A stretch of 8,446 nt of DNA from Pseudomonadota bacterium (GTDB lineage Bacteria > Pseudomonadota > Alphaproteobacteria > Rhizobiales > Devosiaceae). The stretch's first letter is position 1, and every line of letters starts with the position of its first letter. Under the pieces are notes generated by a model. The model saw only the letters and a program-made list of their open reading frames with translations. It was not told the origin of the DNA and ran no database searches. The DNA lies in assembly GCA_023390785.1 (NCBI GenBank), contig JAEWCE010000114.1, positions 1 through 8,446 on the forward strand, in the 5' to 3' direction. This document shows, in pieces, positions 6,305 to 8,446 of the stretch. Position numbers and translations under genes: made by a program.

Positions 6305-6661
6305 ATGGTCGAGATCACCGACGAGGTCATGCAGGCAAGGCTTGCGACCGTGCGCACCTACTGCCTGGTGCTGCTGCGCAAGGGGCCGGCCTATCAGCCG
6401 CCGGCGACGCGGCCTTCGGCGCAGGCCAAGATCGTGAACGAGCACGGCCGGCGCAATATGCAGCTCAGCGCCGAGGGCAAGATCGTGCTGGTCGGCCCCA
6501 TCACCGGTGGCGGCGAGATCGTCGGCATGAGCATTTTCAGCGTCGGCGAGGACGAGACGCGGGCCCTGATGGATGGCGACGGCGCCGTACGTGCCGGCAT
6601 CTTCGTTTACGACGTGGCGACCTTTTACGGCTTCCCCGGCGACGGGTTGCCGCCGGCCTGA
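6305..6661 (+). CDS. YciI (YCII-related) domain protein
   Basis: This 118-residue soluble protein has the ferredoxin-like alpha+beta pattern of the YCII-related family. A strand holds TYCLVLLRKGPAY (18-30), followed by EHGRRNMQLSAEGKIVLVGPI (46-66) with the conserved His47 and the family's L..L...G.L...GP layout. Then come GMSIFSV and the D-x-x-V-x-AG-IFVYDV block at about 92-104. The family is widespread in bacteria and proposed to be enzymatic (His/Asp), but no general reaction is established. The start was set at ATG 6305 because GGAGGG (6295-6300) lies 4 nt upstream; a GTG at 6254 would add 17 residues of Arg-rich, unlikely sequence. Its stop lies 7 bp from the stop of the convergent phosphatase gene. 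Confidence 0.82.
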   Translation: MVEITDEVMQARLATVRTYCLVLLRKGPAYQPPATRPSAQAKIVNEHGRRNMQLSAEGKIVLVGPITGGGEIVGMSIFSVGEDETRALMDGDGAVRAGIFVYDVATFYGFPGDGLPPA

Positions 6662-6668
6662 GCCTGCC

Positions 6669-7409
6669 TCACCACTCGGCCGGCGGGCCGTCGACCGAAA
6701 AGAACGCAGTACCCCCGTCGGGCGTGACGCGCACCGCCGACAGCGTGCCGCTGTGGTAGCAATGCGTATCGATGTCGATTCGGTGCGGGGTCGCGACGAT
6801 GCCACGGCCTGGCGTATGCCCGTGCACCACCCGCAGGCCGCCGGTGAGCTGCGAGGTGAGGAACGGGGCGCGGATCCACACGAGGTCGTCGTCGGTCTGC
6901 ATGGCCAGTGGCACGCCGGGACGGATGCCGGCATGGACGAACAGCCAGCCGGGCAGCGACAGGTAGATTGGCAGGTTGGCGATGAACTGTCGGTGCGCGT
7001 CGGGAAACGCCGTCAGCGCCGCCAGCGCCGCGGACTGGCTGCGCAGTGGGGCCTCCAAGCCGATGCCATAGGAAGCGAGAGTCGTGGTGCCGCCTTCATC
7101 GAGGTAATAGGCGTGCGCCGCCGGGTTGGCGAAGAAGTCGAGCAGCATCGCCTCGTGGTTGCCGAGCAAGGCAAAACGCCTGAAGCCGGCGGGGGCAGGG
7201 CCCATCACATGCTCGATCACGTCGCGCGAGTGCGGCCCGCGGTCGATGTGGTCGCCCACCGTCACCAGCCATTTCTCGCCCGAAATCGCCGTCGCGTCCT
7301 GGGCGATCACCGATTCGAGTGCCAGCAATTGCTCGAAGCAACCATGCACGTCGCCGATGGCGTAGATGGCGGCGGGCCAGGTGTGGAAGGCGAGGCGGGG
7401 ATGGGGCAT
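6669..7409 (-). CDS. PPP-family metallophosphoesterase (serine/threonine phosphatase-like)
   Basis: This 246-residue cytoplasmic protein carries the full PPP/calcineurin-like metal-binding set: GDVHG (19-23), GDHIDRGP (52-59), GNHE (83-86), FVHAG (157-161) and VHGHTP (195-200), followed by DIDTHCYHSG. These residues bind two metal ions (commonly Mn or Fe). Relatives include bacterial serine/threonine protein phosphatases and ApaH-like diadenosine tetraphosphatases; sequence alone does not say which substrate applies here. ATG 7409 is used; an ATG at 7421 adds MGTT and is equally possible, as neither has a strong ribosome site. It is divergent from the DUF1345 gene (74 bp between starts) and convergent with the YciI gene. 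Confidence 0.9.
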   Translation of the reverse strand: MPHPRLAFHTWPAAIYAIGDVHGCFEQLLALESVIAQDATAISGEKWLVTVGDHIDRGPHSRDVIEHVMGPAPAGFRRFALLGNHEAMLLDFFANPAAHAYYLDEGGTTTLASYGIGLEAPLRSQSAALAALTAFPDAHRQFIANLPIYLSLPGWLFVHAGIRPGVPLAMQTDDDLVWIRAPFLTSQLTGGLRVVHGHTPGRGIVATPHRIDIDTHCYHSGTLSAVRVTPDGGTAFFSVDGPPAEW

Positions 7410-7483
7410 TGTTGTTCCCATACCCGATCGCACGGATCGGGCAATGGCCTTGCGACACTTTCCGCAAGCGACAGGAGGGCAGG

Positions 7484-8134
7484 ATGCTGGTTGGCGCCCG
7501 GCACAGGAACTTCTACATCGCCCTCGCCCTGGGCGTGGTCGTCGGGCTGGGCCTGTTGCTCGTGGACGGGGGCCTTGCACTGGCCGGCGGGGTGAATGTC
7601 TTCTTTCTGAGCTATCTGGTGCTCACCGGCATCGCCGCGCGCAAGCTTTCCGCCGATTTCCTGCGCCGGCACGCGGCCGAGGAGGATACGCCCGCGGGCT
7701 TGATCCTGCTGGTGATGCTGGCTGCCGTGGCCGCCGCCGCGGTGTCGCTGTTCGTGGCCTTGCGCGATCCGCACCTGATGTCCCTGCCACTCGCCCTTGG
7801 CGTCGCCTCGGTGCTCTTCGGCTGGTTCGCCGTTCATACGATGTGGGCAATGCACCATGCCTACGAGTACTACCAGGCGACCGAGGCGGGCGACGGCAAG
7901 CGGAAAGGGCGCAAGATCGCCGCCGGACTGGACTTTCCCGGTGGCGAAGAGCCCAATGGAGCAGCGTTCGCCTACTTCGCCTATGTCGTCGGCATGACCG
8001 CGCAGACCTCGGACACCGCCGTCACCTCCAACGCCATGCGCCGGCTGGTGCTGGTGCACGGCATTTTCTCGTATTTTTTCAACACGGTGATCGTTGCCGC
8101 GGCGGTCAACATCGTGGTCGCCTTCGCCCAGTGA
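7484..8134 (+). CDS. DUF1345 integral membrane protein
   Basis: This 216-residue protein has about five hydrophobic segments (roughly residues 11-27, 33-52, 71-93, 101-125 and 191-214). Between the last two lies the family signature: GLDFPGGEEPNGAAFAYFAY, then VVGMTAQTSDTAVTS and MRRLVLVHGIFSYFFNT, which matches DUF1345. Members are inner-membrane proteins of unknown function, common in proteobacteria and actinobacteria. ATG 7484 is preceded by a strong AGGAGG (7473-7478). It is divergent from the phosphatase gene; upstream in-frame codons back to 7319 lie over the antisense gene and are not used. Confidence 0.9.
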   Translation: MLVGARHRNFYIALALGVVVGLGLLLVDGGLALAGGVNVFFLSYLVLTGIAARKLSADFLRRHAAEEDTPAGLILLVMLAAVAAAAVSLFVALRDPHLMSLPLALGVASVLFGWFAVHTMWAMHHAYEYYQATEAGDGKRKGRKIAAGLDFPGGEEPNGAAFAYFAYVVGMTAQTSDTAVTSNAMRRLVLVHGIFSYFFNTVIVAAAVNIVVAFAQ

Positions 8135-8274
8135 CGGCCCCGGCGGCGCTCGACGAAAAATACGTGCCCTGCCATGAAGCAGTCACGGCAAAAACGCAGT
8201 TCTTGGTGTAACACTATGTACAAGGGCTCCGCCGAGGGCCCAGCAAACAACGTTGCGACGGAAGAGGAATTCCC
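8135..8274. promoter_or_regulatory. Leader/intergenic region of the right-edge lipoprotein gene, with hairpin
   Basis: This 140-bp gap contains GGGCTC-CGCCGA-GGGCCC (8224-8241), a 6-bp stem with one T-G pair, 33 bp before the start codon. It may be a leader hairpin; there is no T-run after it. The region 8190-8220 is relatively AT-rich for this window and probably holds the promoter, but I cannot fix -35 and -10 boxes. Confidence 0.3.
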
Positions 8275-8446
8275 ATGCAGATCAAACTGATTGCCGGGCT
8301 GCCGATCATTCTGGCAGCGAGCCTGATGCTCAGTGCCTGCGGCGGCAATACGCCACCTGCCGGCGCGTCATCGAGTTCGAGCACGGCGGCGGAGGCATCG
8401 TCCGATCAGGCTGCGGCCTCGTCGGCCGCCGCGGCCAAGGCGAGCG
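8275..8446 (+). CDS. Lipoprotein, N-terminal part (runs off right edge)
   Basis: Fifty-seven codons are present. The start MQIKLIAGLPIILAASLMLSAC is a lipoprotein signal peptide with lipobox L19-S-A-C22; Cys22 would be lipidated and become residue 1 of the mature protein. After CGGN comes a low-complexity stretch of Ala, Ser and Thr (SSSSSTAAEASS..., AAASSAAAAKAS), a flexible tether typical of envelope lipoproteins that hold a folded domain away from the membrane. AGAGGA (8263-8268) precedes the ATG at 6 nt spacing. The domain that would define the function lies beyond the window. There is no Asp at position +2 after the Cys, so an inner-membrane retention signal of the enterobacterial kind is absent, though that rule is not proven for alphaproteobacteria. 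Confidence 0.8.
   Translation, partial: MQIKLIAGLPIILAASLMLSACGGNTPPAGASSSSSTAAEASSDQAAASSAAAAKAS

Overview
This GC-rich window (high G+C throughout, with TTAA found by eye at only four places) looks like ordinary chromosome of an alphaproteobacterium, most likely Hyphomicrobiales and perhaps Devosia-like. The pointers are a DUF2336 gene, a short NAD kinase of rhizobial type, a signal-peptide-less SLT transglycosylase, a DUF1345 protein and CtrA-type promoter boxes. The taxonomic placement is inference from gene content, not from a marker gene.

Layout, left to right. A gene for a secreted Pro/Ala-rich protein runs off the left edge on the minus strand (1-306). It is divergent from a YdjA-type nitroreductase (411-989, +). 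Next come an SLT transglycosylase-like protein (1048-2190, +) and a DUF2336 protein (2274-3485, +). NAD kinase (3535-4311, -) converges on DUF2336 and is divergent from a GAF-GGDEF diguanylate cyclase (4448-5512, +). A tRNA-Thr(TGT) follows (5560-5635, +). Then come a small secreted cysteine-containing protein whose signal-peptide region carries an apparent 1-nt frameshift (5807-6198, +), a YciI-like protein (6305-6661, +), a PPP-family metallophosphoesterase (6669-7409, -), a DUF1345 membrane protein (7484-8134, +), and the start of a lipoprotein gene cut by the right edge (8275-8446, +).

The genes are mostly single transcription units with a mix of housekeeping jobs (NADP supply, tRNA, phosphatase) and signalling (c-di-GMP). 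The strongest regulatory signal is upstream of the transglycosylase: two adjacent CtrA-type boxes (TTAA-N7-TTAA and TTAG-N7-TTAA). The only other TTAA in the window forms a degenerate TGAA-N7-TTAA just upstream of the DUF2336 gene. This suggests, as inference, that these two neighbours belong to one cell-cycle or motility regulon. No CRISPR array, insertion sequence, phage gene or obvious defence system is visible. The most unusual items are the tandem CtrA-like promoter, the transglycosylase without a signal peptide, and the frameshifted secreted protein.
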